Source: Nitrospira_D sp035465795
GTDB taxonomy: Bacteria > Nitrospirota > Nitrospiria > Nitrospirales > Nitrospiraceae
Reading direction: 5' to 3'
DNA: 64,000 nt
Assembly: GCF_049546785.1 (NCBI RefSeq)
Contig: NZ_JBMWAN010000001.1
Coordinates: 372,001-436,000 of the forward strand
The position numbers were made by a program, and so were the translations under genes. The notes under the pieces were generated by a model. It had not been told where the DNA came from, searched no databases, and saw only the letters and a program-made list of their open reading frames with translations. Shown here piece after piece: positions 9,100-17,686 of the stretch (positions within the stretch are counted from its first letter, which is position 1; every line of letters begins with the position of its first letter).

Positions 9100-11108
9100 C
9101 CGGCCTCCTGATGCGATTCCGCTACTGAGACAAGCGAGGGAAGAAAGACGGACGCCACGGCCCCGCGCCGGCCGCTTTCGATCTCAAGACGTCCGCGATG
9201 ATCGGCCACGATCCCGTAACTGAGGAATAAGCCCAAACCGGTGCCCTGCCCCTCATCCTTCGTGGTAAAGAACGGATCGAAGATGCGCCCCAACATCTCT
9301 GGAGGAATGCCGGGGCCGGTATCCCTGATCCGGACCACGACCCAATCCCCTTCTTTGCCGGGACAGCCTTCGGACTGCACGGTCACGATGCCGGGCGGCG
9401 TTCCTTCTTGAGCCGCATCGAGCGCATTGTTGATCAAATTCAACATGACCGTTTCCATCCGGTCACGATCGCCCATAATCGGCGGCACTCCCGGTGACAA
9501 CACCGATTCGATCCGCACCCCCTTGGCCGCAGCCCGGTCTTGCGTGGCCTCGATACAGGCCCGGAGGACGCAATTCAGATCCATGGGCTTCAGCACGGTG
9601 GCCGCCCCTCGGGACAACGCCAGCATGCTCTTCGTGACCCGGGAGATGCGATCGGCCTGGGTGCGGATCGCGAGCAAGTCCCGCTGCTGCTCCTCCGAGA
9701 CCTGCAGCTGCGCCGCCTCAACCTCCATACACTCGATCCGGTTCAGGATGATGCCCAGCGGATTATTGATTTCATGCGCAATCCCGCTGGCCACCTTGCC
9801 CAGCGTGGCCAGACGCTCGGCGAACTGCAACTGTTTGAGGTGCTCCGTCACTTCGGCGGTTTTCTCCTCGACGCGCCGGGCCAGATCGGCATTCAAGGCT
9901 TCAAGCTCCGCACGCGACTCCTTCAGCCGGTCGGCCATGCGATGGACGGCGGCGGCCAACTCTTCGAACTCGTCGCCGGTTTGAATATCCAGGGGCCGGT
10001 CAAAGGTGCCTTGACTGATGGCCTCCACACCGGTTTGCAGAATCTGAATCGGCTGCGCGATTCTCGACGCGACGTAGCGGCCCATCGCCCACAGCAATCC
10101 CAGCATGACCAGGCCGATGGCCGCCAGATTCCGGACTTGATCCCGGATCGGCGCGTAACTCTCTCCCGGCTGTTGCCGGACGAAGATATGCCAGGAGTTG
10201 TCGGGTAGTGCGAGGCCGGGGACCGGCGCAAAGCCCACGACAGTATCCGTGGCCCCATGCCCGTCGTTCTCCGCAATACCCCATCCGGGCTGCGAAGACA
10301 CAATCATCGTCATCAATTGACCGGGAATACGATGTGCCTGCCGGGGCAGGATGGGACAGACCAACGGATTGCCCGCCGCATCGAACAGCATCGCATGGCC
10401 GGTCTGTCCGATCCGGATTTGATTGATCATCGCGAAGAGCGTATCGAACCGGTACGAGGCTTTGACCGCCCCGATGATGGTGTGCTGCCGGTCATCGAGT
10501 ATCGGAACGGCAATGTCGATGGTTTCCTCCGGTGTCCTGAACGACCCCTCTTGTGCCGGGATCAGTCCGCTGACATAGACCTGATCGACGCCTCCCGCAT
10601 GAATGGCCGTCCACCAGGGCTCATTGCCAAAGGAATAATGATCGGGTTCGGAACTTGCCGCGACAAGAGCCCCATGCCGGTCGGCAATCAACAGCCCGAC
10701 CACCTTGTCGCCGTCACGCACCTTGGTTTCCAGCAGAAAATGCGATAGTTCGGCATTCAACAACCGCCTGACGCCATCTCCGCCTTTCTCCCAGGCCTGC
10801 ACCCGCTCCGCAATGAGCGCCTGTGCCGTATTCGGATCCATGGGATAAGACTGGTTGGCCACTTCAACCGGCTGGCGCACACGCAGCGGCGCCGAACCAA
10901 GCAGCCGCACACCCTGGACTTCACTCTGCACCAGCATCGTGACGCGATCCGCTGCCTGCACCGCCACGGCCTGGAGATTGCCTCCGATCACATCGCGCAG
11001 CGAACGCATGCCCGACACATAGGCCAGGACAAGGCCAATCAGCAGCGGGATACAGCCCACCAGCACGATGGCCAACACAATGCGTCCGCGTATGGTTCTG
11101 ATTTTCAT
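9078..11108 (-). CDS. Membrane sensor histidine kinase with extracytoplasmic Cache-like sensor
   Basis: 676 residues. TM1 at about 10-32, a long periplasmic region (33-325) with features of a double Cache sensor (SYPMDPNTAQ, DRHGALVAAS, VDQVYVSGL, GAVKASYRFD, LFDAAGNPLV), TM2 at about 328-345, HAMP to about 400, a coiled coil, then HisKA with H445 in GIAHEINNPLG and an HATPase domain with NNALDAAQEG, RDTGPGIPPE and GTGLGLFLSYGIV. This is the NtrB-like class that pairs with NtrC-type regulators. It is the first gene of the unit kinase-regulator-degenerate regulator and overlaps the regulator start. The ligand is unknown; dCache domains usually bind small organic molecules. Confidence 0.92.
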   Translation of the reverse strand: MKIRTIRGRIVLAIVLVGCIPLLIGLVLAYVSGMRSLRDVIGGNLQAVAVQAADRVTMLVQSEVQGVRLLGSAPLRVRQPVEVANQSYPMDPNTAQALIAERVQAWEKGGDGVRRLLNAELSHFLLETKVRDGDKVVGLLIADRHGALVAASSEPDHYSFGNEPWWTAIHAGGVDQVYVSGLIPAQEGSFRTPEETIDIAVPILDDRQHTIIGAVKASYRFDTLFAMINQIRIGQTGHAMLFDAAGNPLVCPILPRQAHRIPGQLMTMIVSSQPGWGIAENDGHGATDTVVGFAPVPGLALPDNSWHIFVRQQPGESYAPIRDQVRNLAAIGLVMLGLLWAMGRYVASRIAQPIQILQTGVEAISQGTFDRPLDIQTGDEFEELAAAVHRMADRLKESRAELEALNADLARRVEEKTAEVTEHLKQLQFAERLATLGKVASGIAHEINNPLGIILNRIECMEVEAAQLQVSEEQQRDLLAIRTQADRISRVTKSMLALSRGAATVLKPMDLNCVLRACIEATQDRAAAKGVRIESVLSPGVPPIMGDRDRMETVMLNLINNALDAAQEGTPPGIVTVQSEGCPGKEGDWVVVRIRDTGPGIPPEMLGRIFDPFFTTKDEGQGTGLGLFLSYGIVADHRGRLEIESGRRGAVASVFLPSLVSVAESHQEAGWEQARY

Positions 11109-11203
11109 CGCTCGCTTCTCACACCGAGCGTCATTGTACGCAACAGGCTGGAAAAAACTCTAGCCCGACGAAAGCGGACCAGGACGAGACTGGAAGGAAT
11201 GCG

Positions 11204-12592
11204 CTACTCGTCGTCGGCCTTTTTGAGCCTGCGATCGAGGGCAAACCGCGTTAGGCCGAGATGCTTGGCCGCCAGGCTTTTGTTATAGTCCGCCAGACGC
11301 AACACCTCATCGATCAAGGCCCGCTCGACATCGATGAGCGTCTGTTGTCCCAACTTCATCTCGACTCTCACCACCGCGTCGCTTCCCGTTCCCGCTGCCA
11401 CCGCGACCTTCGCCACACTCTCCTGTAGCTCACCCGGCAGACAATTGGGCGTCAGCGTCCGTCCCTGGCAGAAGATCATGGCGCGTTCGAGGATGTTCTG
11501 CAGTTCGCGGATATTGCCCGGATAAGCATAGCGCTCGAGCATCCGGCATGCATCGGGATCCAGATCCGGCACCGGCTTGCCGAACTCTTGCGCGAACCGG
11601 ACAAGGGCACGCCGGGACAGGGGCAGGATATCTTCCGTGCGCCTCCGCAGCGGAGGGAGTTCGAAGGCCACGACATTGAGTCGGAAATAGAGATCCTCGC
11701 GGAAGGCTCCGCGCCCAACCTCTTTCTTGAGATCCCGATTGGTCGCCGTAATGAGACGGAAGTCGACCCCGAGATCGTCGGTCCCGCCGAGGCGCCTGAA
11801 GGAACGCTCCTGAATCACGCGCAGGAGCTTGGCCTGCATTGACTGATCGAGGTCCCCGATTTCGTCCAGAAACAGCGTGCCGCCTTCCGCCTTTTCAAGC
11901 AGGCCCAGTTTCCGTTGATTGGCGCCGGTAAAGGCGCCTCGCTCAAACCCGAACAATTCGCTTTCGAACAGCTCCTTGGGAATCGCGGTGCAGTTCACGC
12001 CGATGAACGGCCCCGACGCACGCGGACCGTTGTGATGAATGACGCGCGCGAAAAACTCCTTGCCCGTTCCCGTTTCGCCAAGCAGCATGACCGACGACTT
12101 GGGATTCTCGGCTACCTCGCGCACCTGTTCGAGCAACTGCTTCATGACATGGCTATGGGCTTCCAGATTGCTCAACTGGTACTGGCTCTCCTGCCGGCCC
12201 AGTTCCGACTCCAGACGACGGCGGAGGGTCACAACATCCAGCACCCGCGCCACGACCGGATCAATGCCCTCCAGATCCACCGACTTGATCAGAAAATCGT
12301 ACGCTCCCAGCTTCATCGCCTCCACGGCGTCCTGCACGGTCCCGTAGGCCGTCAACATGATCACCGTGGCGGACGGAGCCAGCTGCCGCACCTGTTTCAA
12401 CGTGTCGAGCCCGTTCAAGCCGGGCATTTTCAGATCGAGCAGCACCAAATCGGGCAGGTCATGTTGCAGCGCGTCGAGCAGCGCTTCGCCTGATTCATAC
12501 CCCGCGACGCGATGCCCCTGCCGGGTCAGCCGCTTGACGATCGCGGAACGAATGGCCTGTTCATCGTCGGTCACAAAAATGACTGCGCGCAT
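11204..12592 (-). CDS. Sigma-54-dependent response regulator (NtrC type), second system
   Basis: 462 residues: receiver (DD at 9-10, phospho-acceptor D53; the usual Lys-Pro reads Lys-Ser in LIKSVD), AAA+ domain with Walker A GETGTGKE, ELFGFERGAFTGA loop, Walker B TLFLDEIG and GAFREDLYFRLNVV, and a C-terminal Fis-type helix-turn-helix (DYNKSLAAKHLGLTRFALDRRLKK). All parts needed for sigma-54 activation and enhancer binding are present. Only three bases separate it from the upstream kinase (12596-14524), so the two are clearly one operon. The linker before the helix-turn-helix is longer than usual (about 420-430, Val/Ala-rich). Confidence 0.93.
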   Translation of the reverse strand: MRAVIFVTDDEQAIRSAIVKRLTRQGHRVAGYESGEALLDALQHDLPDLVLLDLKMPGLNGLDTLKQVRQLAPSATVIMLTAYGTVQDAVEAMKLGAYDFLIKSVDLEGIDPVVARVLDVVTLRRRLESELGRQESQYQLSNLEAHSHVMKQLLEQVREVAENPKSSVMLLGETGTGKEFFARVIHHNGPRASGPFIGVNCTAIPKELFESELFGFERGAFTGANQRKLGLLEKAEGGTLFLDEIGDLDQSMQAKLLRVIQERSFRRLGGTDDLGVDFRLITATNRDLKKEVGRGAFREDLYFRLNVVAFELPPLRRRTEDILPLSRRALVRFAQEFGKPVPDLDPDACRMLERYAYPGNIRELQNILERAMIFCQGRTLTPNCLPGELQESVAKVAVAAGTGSDAVVRVEMKLGQQTLIDVERALIDEVLRLADYNKSLAAKHLGLTRFALDRRLKKADDE

Positions 12593-12595
12593 CGG

Positions 12596-14524
12596 TCAGC
12601 CTTTCACTCTGTGCGACTCCTGGCTCAGGGGCAGCCAAATCCGCACGGTTGTCCCCTTCGCCACCTCGCTCGTCATATGCATATCGCCTCCATGCCCTTC
12701 GACGATATTCCGGCAAATGGCGAGTCCTAATCCTGTTCCATGCCGCTTCCCGGTTGTAAAAAACGGTTCGAACACGCGGGAGAGCGCCTCGGGAGCAATG
12801 CCGACGCCGGCATCCTTGATCTGCACCACCATCCCCGGCCGTTCCTGGCGGGACAGCTCGAACGCGGTCACATCGATGGGCGCTCCTTCCATCGGAGACG
12901 CATCGATCGCATTGTGGATGACATTCAAGAGCACTTGCTTTACCTGATCCCGATCGGCGTGCAAGGGGCCGATGATCGGAGACAGCGACACCTGGATCCG
13001 GAGATGCTTGGCCTGTAGCTGCACATCCAGTGTTTTGACGACTTCGTCGATCACATCCGCCAGGCTGAACCGCACCGGCGCCAGGTCCCGAGGTCGCGCA
13101 TACTCCACGATTTGATTGACGATGCGATCCAGCCGCTTCGCTTCCTTCAAGATCACGTCGATGTCCGCGCGACGGGGATCATCGCCGGCAAAATCGTCCC
13201 GCAACAGCGAGGCGGTGGACCCGATCCCGACCAGGGGATTCCTGAGCTCATGGGCGATGCCCGCCGCCACCTGTCCCAACGTCGCCAAATGCTCGGCCCG
13301 GCTCAACCGGGCCTGCAGATCCTCCAGCGCCGTGATATCGACGTTGAATCCCACGTAGACCGGCTGGAGACCATCGCCCCCGGCAATGGGCAACCGCCGA
13401 CTCAACACCTTACGCACCACGCCGTCCTGGTGCAGGAAACGGAATACGGTCTCGCAGGGCTCTCCCCGCCTCACCGACTCCGCAAACTCGGAGATCACGC
13501 GCTCGCGATCCTCGGGATGAATCCGTTCTCTGAAGGCGTCGGGATCGACCGGCGCATCAGGATCGAAACCGGCCAGTTCCTGGTTGTAGCGATTGCTGAA
13601 CGTGATCTGCATGCCCTTCGTGGTAAAGATCCCGAACGGAGCATGATCGACAAGGCCTCGATACTTCGCCTCCGAGGTCGCCAGGTGCTCGTTCAGTTGA
13701 CGCAGCGCGGCCTCGGATTTTTCCATCTCGTCGAAATGGCCGCGAATCTGGGTGCTCATGTCGTGCATCACCCTCGTGAGGTCCCCGATTTCGTCCCTGC
13801 GCGCCAGCACGGGAATCGCCGGCACCAGTCCCTCGGGAGAGGACGCGACCGTCGTGGCCAGACTGAGGAGCGGGGCCGCAATCGAGCGGGCGATCAAATA
13901 CAGCGCCCCGACCATCAGCCCGAACGTAAAGACGCCGCCGCCCAGCACGACGAAAAGCGTGGAGGTGCGATCCTGAGTCAATTGCGCCAGCTTTTCCGTG
14001 ACACTCTTTTGCTCAAAGTGGTCGAAGATCCCCATCTGCCGACGAATCTCGACCATCAGTTCGCGCCCGCGCCCCTCTTCGATATAGTGAAACGCATCCT
14101 GTTTGTGTCCCTCTTTGATCGCGCGGATCAACGACTCCTTCTCCGTCACCAACTGAACGACGAGCGTTTGAATGTCCCTGAAGCGATCGGACTGCTCGCC
14201 CGAAACACGGCCTGCAAGATCGCGGCCGATAGCCTCGATTCCTTCCTGCGCGACCCGAAAGGGGCGCAAATACCGGTACTGATCGGTCAGGACATAGCCC
14301 CGGAACCCGGTTTCCAGATCCACGACCAGCCGCATGTACTCAGCCGCATTCTTTTGCGTCAGGTAGAGACTATCGAGCTGCTCCTCGTCCTGCGAGACCT
14401 TCTGGACGCTCTCATATGTCATCACGCTCAACACGATGAGCGCGACCAGAGGAATAATCGACGCCAGCAGGAGCTTGCGGTGAATGGGAAGATTGTTGAA
14501 CAGGCGGGCGACGTGCTGCCGCAT
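12596..14524 (-). CDS. Membrane sensor histidine kinase with CHASE3-like and PAS domains
   Basis: 642 residues. TM1 at about 17-37; extracytoplasmic CHASE3-type helical domain (DEEQLDSLYLTQKNAAEYMR ... ETGFRGYVLT) to about 185; TM2 at about 190-212; HAMP; PAS domain (about 290-400: YRGLVDHAPFGIF, RIHPEDRERV, VGFNVDIT); HisKA with H425 in GIAHELRNPLVG; HATPase with NVIHNAIDASP, KDAGVGIAPEA and GTGLGLAICRNIVEGHGG. The start at 14524 is preferred over an upstream in-frame codon at 14566 because GGGAGGAGCTCA lies just before it. It is cotranscribed with the NtrC-type regulator at 11204. Signal unknown. Confidence 0.92.
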   Translation of the reverse strand: MRQHVARLFNNLPIHRKLLLASIIPLVALIVLSVMTYESVQKVSQDEEQLDSLYLTQKNAAEYMRLVVDLETGFRGYVLTDQYRYLRPFRVAQEGIEAIGRDLAGRVSGEQSDRFRDIQTLVVQLVTEKESLIRAIKEGHKQDAFHYIEEGRGRELMVEIRRQMGIFDHFEQKSVTEKLAQLTQDRTSTLFVVLGGGVFTFGLMVGALYLIARSIAAPLLSLATTVASSPEGLVPAIPVLARRDEIGDLTRVMHDMSTQIRGHFDEMEKSEAALRQLNEHLATSEAKYRGLVDHAPFGIFTTKGMQITFSNRYNQELAGFDPDAPVDPDAFRERIHPEDRERVISEFAESVRRGEPCETVFRFLHQDGVVRKVLSRRLPIAGGDGLQPVYVGFNVDITALEDLQARLSRAEHLATLGQVAAGIAHELRNPLVGIGSTASLLRDDFAGDDPRRADIDVILKEAKRLDRIVNQIVEYARPRDLAPVRFSLADVIDEVVKTLDVQLQAKHLRIQVSLSPIIGPLHADRDQVKQVLLNVIHNAIDASPMEGAPIDVTAFELSRQERPGMVVQIKDAGVGIAPEALSRVFEPFFTTGKRHGTGLGLAICRNIVEGHGGDMHMTSEVAKGTTVRIWLPLSQESHRVKG

Positions 14525-14843
14525 TGAGCTCCTCCCTCGATCGAGCATCGTAGGATTCAGACCCATTACATGTCAAACCCGCCTCGTATCGCACTGGTCG
14601 ACCGCCCTTCAATACAGACTGGCGAGCGACAGAAGAACGCACCACAGTTCGCGGCCACTCATCATCAAGAACCTCACGCCGACACGATAGGCCCTTCATG
14701 GCAGTACGACATTAGGCATCTCATCCCACATAACAGGAATACGACGGAGCATGAACAATACACGGGGCTTCGCAACTCATTCGGTGACAAGTGCCCACCC
14801 CTTTGGAACTGCCGTTTCGGATTGGCTGGTCCCAGTGCCAGGC

Positions 14844-16463
14844 TCAAGGAGCGGGCGGTTTGGTCAGATCATTGTTCGCCCAGTTATTGGCTGCGTTGAC
14901 ATCGATTCCCCCAGCGGGTGGCGGTTTGTCGAGATTGGTATATTGGAAGGTATCGAAGGGCTGGATCTGCTCGTCGGCGGGCAATTGATTCCGGTTCCAA
15001 CCTCCGCCGAGCGCACGAATCAGCGCGACCGAGGATCGCAGCAATTCGGCCTTGATCTGGACCGATTCGATACGCGCGGTGAGCGTGGCCACCTGCGCGT
15101 AAATCAGTTCAAGGCTGGAGGCCAGCCCGCCCTGATACAGCTCCGTGGTCAGATTTTGTGCTTTCTTCGTCGCCCCGACTGTCGCCTCTTGCCGGTCGAC
15201 CGCAGTACTCAGCTGATTTGTCAGACTCAAATTGTTTTCCACTTCGCGGAAGGCGTTGAGCACCGTCGCACGGTATCGATCTTCTGTCTCGCGGTAGGCC
15301 GACCAGGCCTGCTGCAATTGGGCGCGGCGATACCCTCCCTGAAACATCGGGACCGCGACAGTAGCGCCATAGGACCATAAACTGTTGGCGAGCTGGATGA
15401 GATTGAAGCCGGCATCCTCAAAGCCACCTCCGGCCCGGAACGTCACATTCGGATAAAACGCGGCGCGGGCGATACCGATGGCTCGGTTCGCTTGCGCCAT
15501 CTGGCGCTCCATTCCGGCCACGTCTGGCCGACGCTCCAGCAAGGTCGACGGAATCGTCTGTGGAATCGTGATATTCGCAACTCGAAGCTGATCGACCGGT
15601 TTGATCGTAAACCCGGCCGGTGCCATGTTGACGAGAATGGCAATCGATTGTTCCGTCACCTGGCGTTGCCCTTGAACCTGAGCCAATTTCGTTTCGGTGC
15701 TGTAGAGAAGCGATTCAACGCGGGCGACGTCGAGGGCCGACGCGATCGCACCGGCGAACTGGGTCTTCACGATGGCGAGGGACCGTTTATAGAGGTCGAT
15801 CGATTGCGTATAGATCGCGACCTCGGCGTCGTAGCCGCGCAGCGTGAAATAGTTCGCCGCGATTTCCGCCTGCAGACTGAGGCGTGCAAGCCCATAGTCG
15901 GCGGCGCGTTCCTCGGCACGGTACGTTTCCACGCGCGTCGCATTGCGGATCGCCGACCAGAAATCGGGCTCCCAGGAGGCGAGCCCTCCAAGGGACACGG
16001 AGCTTTCCCGGAGCGGACTGTCAGGAGCGCGAAAGAGGGTATTTTCTGATTGTCGATTATTCGAAGCACCGAACCCCAGTCCGACCTGCGGCATTCGGCG
16101 CGACCGGGCCTTCATCATGTCATCACGAGCTTGGATGAACCGCTCCGCCGTGGCCTGGAGATCCGGATTGGCCGCCATCGCCTGCTCTTCGAGCCTGTTC
16201 AAGAGCGGATCATCGTACAGGGTCCACCAATCCGGACGCAGTGCGTCATCCGACGGCTTCGCCTCCATGAAGGGACTTGCCCCATGCCACGAAGCCGGAA
16301 CGACGAATTCAGCCGGCTGATAGGGAGGCGCCAGATCGACATGCGGCAACCAGTCGCTACAGGCTGACACACTGAGTGCCAGCAGGACAATACCGCTGCG
16401 CCGCACACCGGCGAGAAGGATGCCTGACAAGTGTGATCGTGTTCCTACGCGCTCGCTCATCAT
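14844..16463 (-). CDS. Outer-membrane efflux lipoprotein (TolC/NodT family)
   Basis: About 539 residues. A lipoprotein signal ending LSVSAC is followed by the NodT-type start (HVDLAPPYQP) and two outer-membrane efflux protein repeats with long heptad helices (e.g. LARLSLQAEIAANYFTLRGYD, RATVLNAFREVENNLSLTNQL). It forms the outer-membrane exit duct of the RND pump encoded upstream. The double ATG at 16463/16460 lies 13 bases after the adaptor stop; the longer frame to 16511 would overlap the adaptor and delay the signal peptide. Third gene of the operon permease-adaptor-duct. Confidence 0.9.
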   Translation of the reverse strand: MMSERVGTRSHLSGILLAGVRRSGIVLLALSVSACSDWLPHVDLAPPYQPAEFVVPASWHGASPFMEAKPSDDALRPDWWTLYDDPLLNRLEEQAMAANPDLQATAERFIQARDDMMKARSRRMPQVGLGFGASNNRQSENTLFRAPDSPLRESSVSLGGLASWEPDFWSAIRNATRVETYRAEERAADYGLARLSLQAEIAANYFTLRGYDAEVAIYTQSIDLYKRSLAIVKTQFAGAIASALDVARVESLLYSTETKLAQVQGQRQVTEQSIAILVNMAPAGFTIKPVDQLRVANITIPQTIPSTLLERRPDVAGMERQMAQANRAIGIARAAFYPNVTFRAGGGFEDAGFNLIQLANSLWSYGATVAVPMFQGGYRRAQLQQAWSAYRETEDRYRATVLNAFREVENNLSLTNQLSTAVDRQEATVGATKKAQNLTTELYQGGLASSLELIYAQVATLTARIESVQIKAELLRSSVALIRALGGGWNRNQLPADEQIQPFDTFQYTNLDKPPPAGGIDVNAANNWANNDLTKPPAP

Positions 16464-16476
16464 GTGATAGGGACCG

Positions 16477-17685
16477 TCATTTTGAAGACTCTTCCTTTGG
16501 GGCCGGCGCATCCGGCGTCACGAGATCATAGCCGGGCGCCGGCGTCACGACGCGCACGTTGTCGCCTTCCAACAGCGCGGCGCTGGGGTTATTGATAATG
16601 TGCTCGTTTGAGGAGATTCCGTCCGTCACCTCGATGGCGTTGTCGAGAATTCGACCGACGGTAATCGGTGTAAAATGTACGCGGTCGCCGTCCGTCACCA
16701 CTGCCACTTGCGCACCGTGCTCTTGGAATACCATGGCGGTTGACGGAATCGTGAACACACTTTTTTCCACAGGCGCCGTGAGATGGACGGTAGCGTAGGA
16801 GCCCGGCCACAGCGCCCGGTCCTCGTTCTCGATCGTGAATTCTGTGATGGCGGTGCGCGTGCTCACGTCGAATCCACGGGCGACAGTCAGGAACTTGGCG
16901 GTGAAATGACGTTGCGGCAATTGCGGCACCGTCACGTCGGCCGTCAGACCTGGCTGGAGGAAGGGCCCGAACGCCTCCGGCACGCTGACAAAGAGGCGCA
17001 TCATACTGACGTCGGCCACGGTAAAGAGGTTACTGATCGTGCTGGAGCCGCCGGAGGAACTGATCGTGCCTTCTTTATTGACGTAGTCGCCGACATTGAT
17101 ATTGCGGACGGTGACTACGCCATCGTAGGGCGCGACGATGGTCTTGAAGTGAATCATCGCCTCGAAGTTCTTGACGTTTTGTTCTGCCGCCTTGACCTTT
17201 GCAGCCTGGGCTTTCGCCTCGGCGACTTGCACCGAAATCGCCTGTTCGGAGAGTGCATGGTTTTTGCGCATCGCCACGTAGCGCCTTGCCGTCAGTTCGG
17301 CTAACGCATTCTTGGCACGTTCCGATTCCAAATCCGCCTTGGCTTGCGCATATTGGGCGTCGAGAGTCGGCGCGTTGATTTCGGCGAGCACATCGCCTTT
17401 CTTGGCCTGTGCGCCGTAATCCTTGTACCACATCTTCACATAGCCCGAGACCTGCGCATAGATCGGCGCCTCATACCAGGCCTGGATATTGCCGGGGAGC
17501 GTAATCGTCTCGTTCGACGGCAACGGCGTTGCATGGATCACGGCCACGGTCGGAACGGCGCGTTCGAGGGTGGCTTCACGCAGCGCCGCAGCTTCGAGCC
17601 GGCCTTCATACAGCCGATATCCTACATAGCTCACACACAGAAGTAGGGCTGCGATCGCAAGGCCTTTTCCGCGCAGGACATTCAT
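16477..17685 (-). CDS. RND efflux periplasmic adaptor (membrane fusion protein)
   Basis: 402 residues. N-terminal anchor or signal helix (GLAIAALLLCVSYVGYRLYEG), then the adaptor plan: barrel-sandwich half PGNIQAWYEAPIYAQVSGYV, a long alpha-hairpin rich in Ala/Lys/Glu (about 105-190), second half VAPYDGVVTVRNINVGDYV, beta barrel (LFTVADVSMMRLFVSVPE) and a membrane-proximal domain with VFTIPSTAMVFQEHGAQVAVV. It links the inner-membrane permease to the outer-membrane duct. The start at 17685 lies just after the permease stop and has AGGAG upstream; the longer frame to 17814 would run inside the permease gene. Confidence 0.92.
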   Translation of the reverse strand: MNVLRGKGLAIAALLLCVSYVGYRLYEGRLEAAALREATLERAVPTVAVIHATPLPSNETITLPGNIQAWYEAPIYAQVSGYVKMWYKDYGAQAKKGDVLAEINAPTLDAQYAQAKADLESERAKNALAELTARRYVAMRKNHALSEQAISVQVAEAKAQAAKVKAAEQNVKNFEAMIHFKTIVAPYDGVVTVRNINVGDYVNKEGTISSSGGSSTISNLFTVADVSMMRLFVSVPEAFGPFLQPGLTADVTVPQLPQRHFTAKFLTVARGFDVSTRTAITEFTIENEDRALWPGSYATVHLTAPVEKSVFTIPSTAMVFQEHGAQVAVVTDGDRVHFTPITVGRILDNAIEVTDGISSNEHIINNPSAALLEGDNVRVVTPAPGYDLVTPDAPAPKEESSK

Positions 17686-17686
17686 C

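Noticed and set aside
7999..9111. Plus-strand open frame of 370 codons
   Set aside because: Antisense to the complete NtrC-type regulator at 7684-9099.
13112..14527. Plus-strand open frame of 471 codons
   Set aside because: It is antisense to the CHASE3/PAS kinase, which has all kinase motifs; the plus frame has no recognisable domain.
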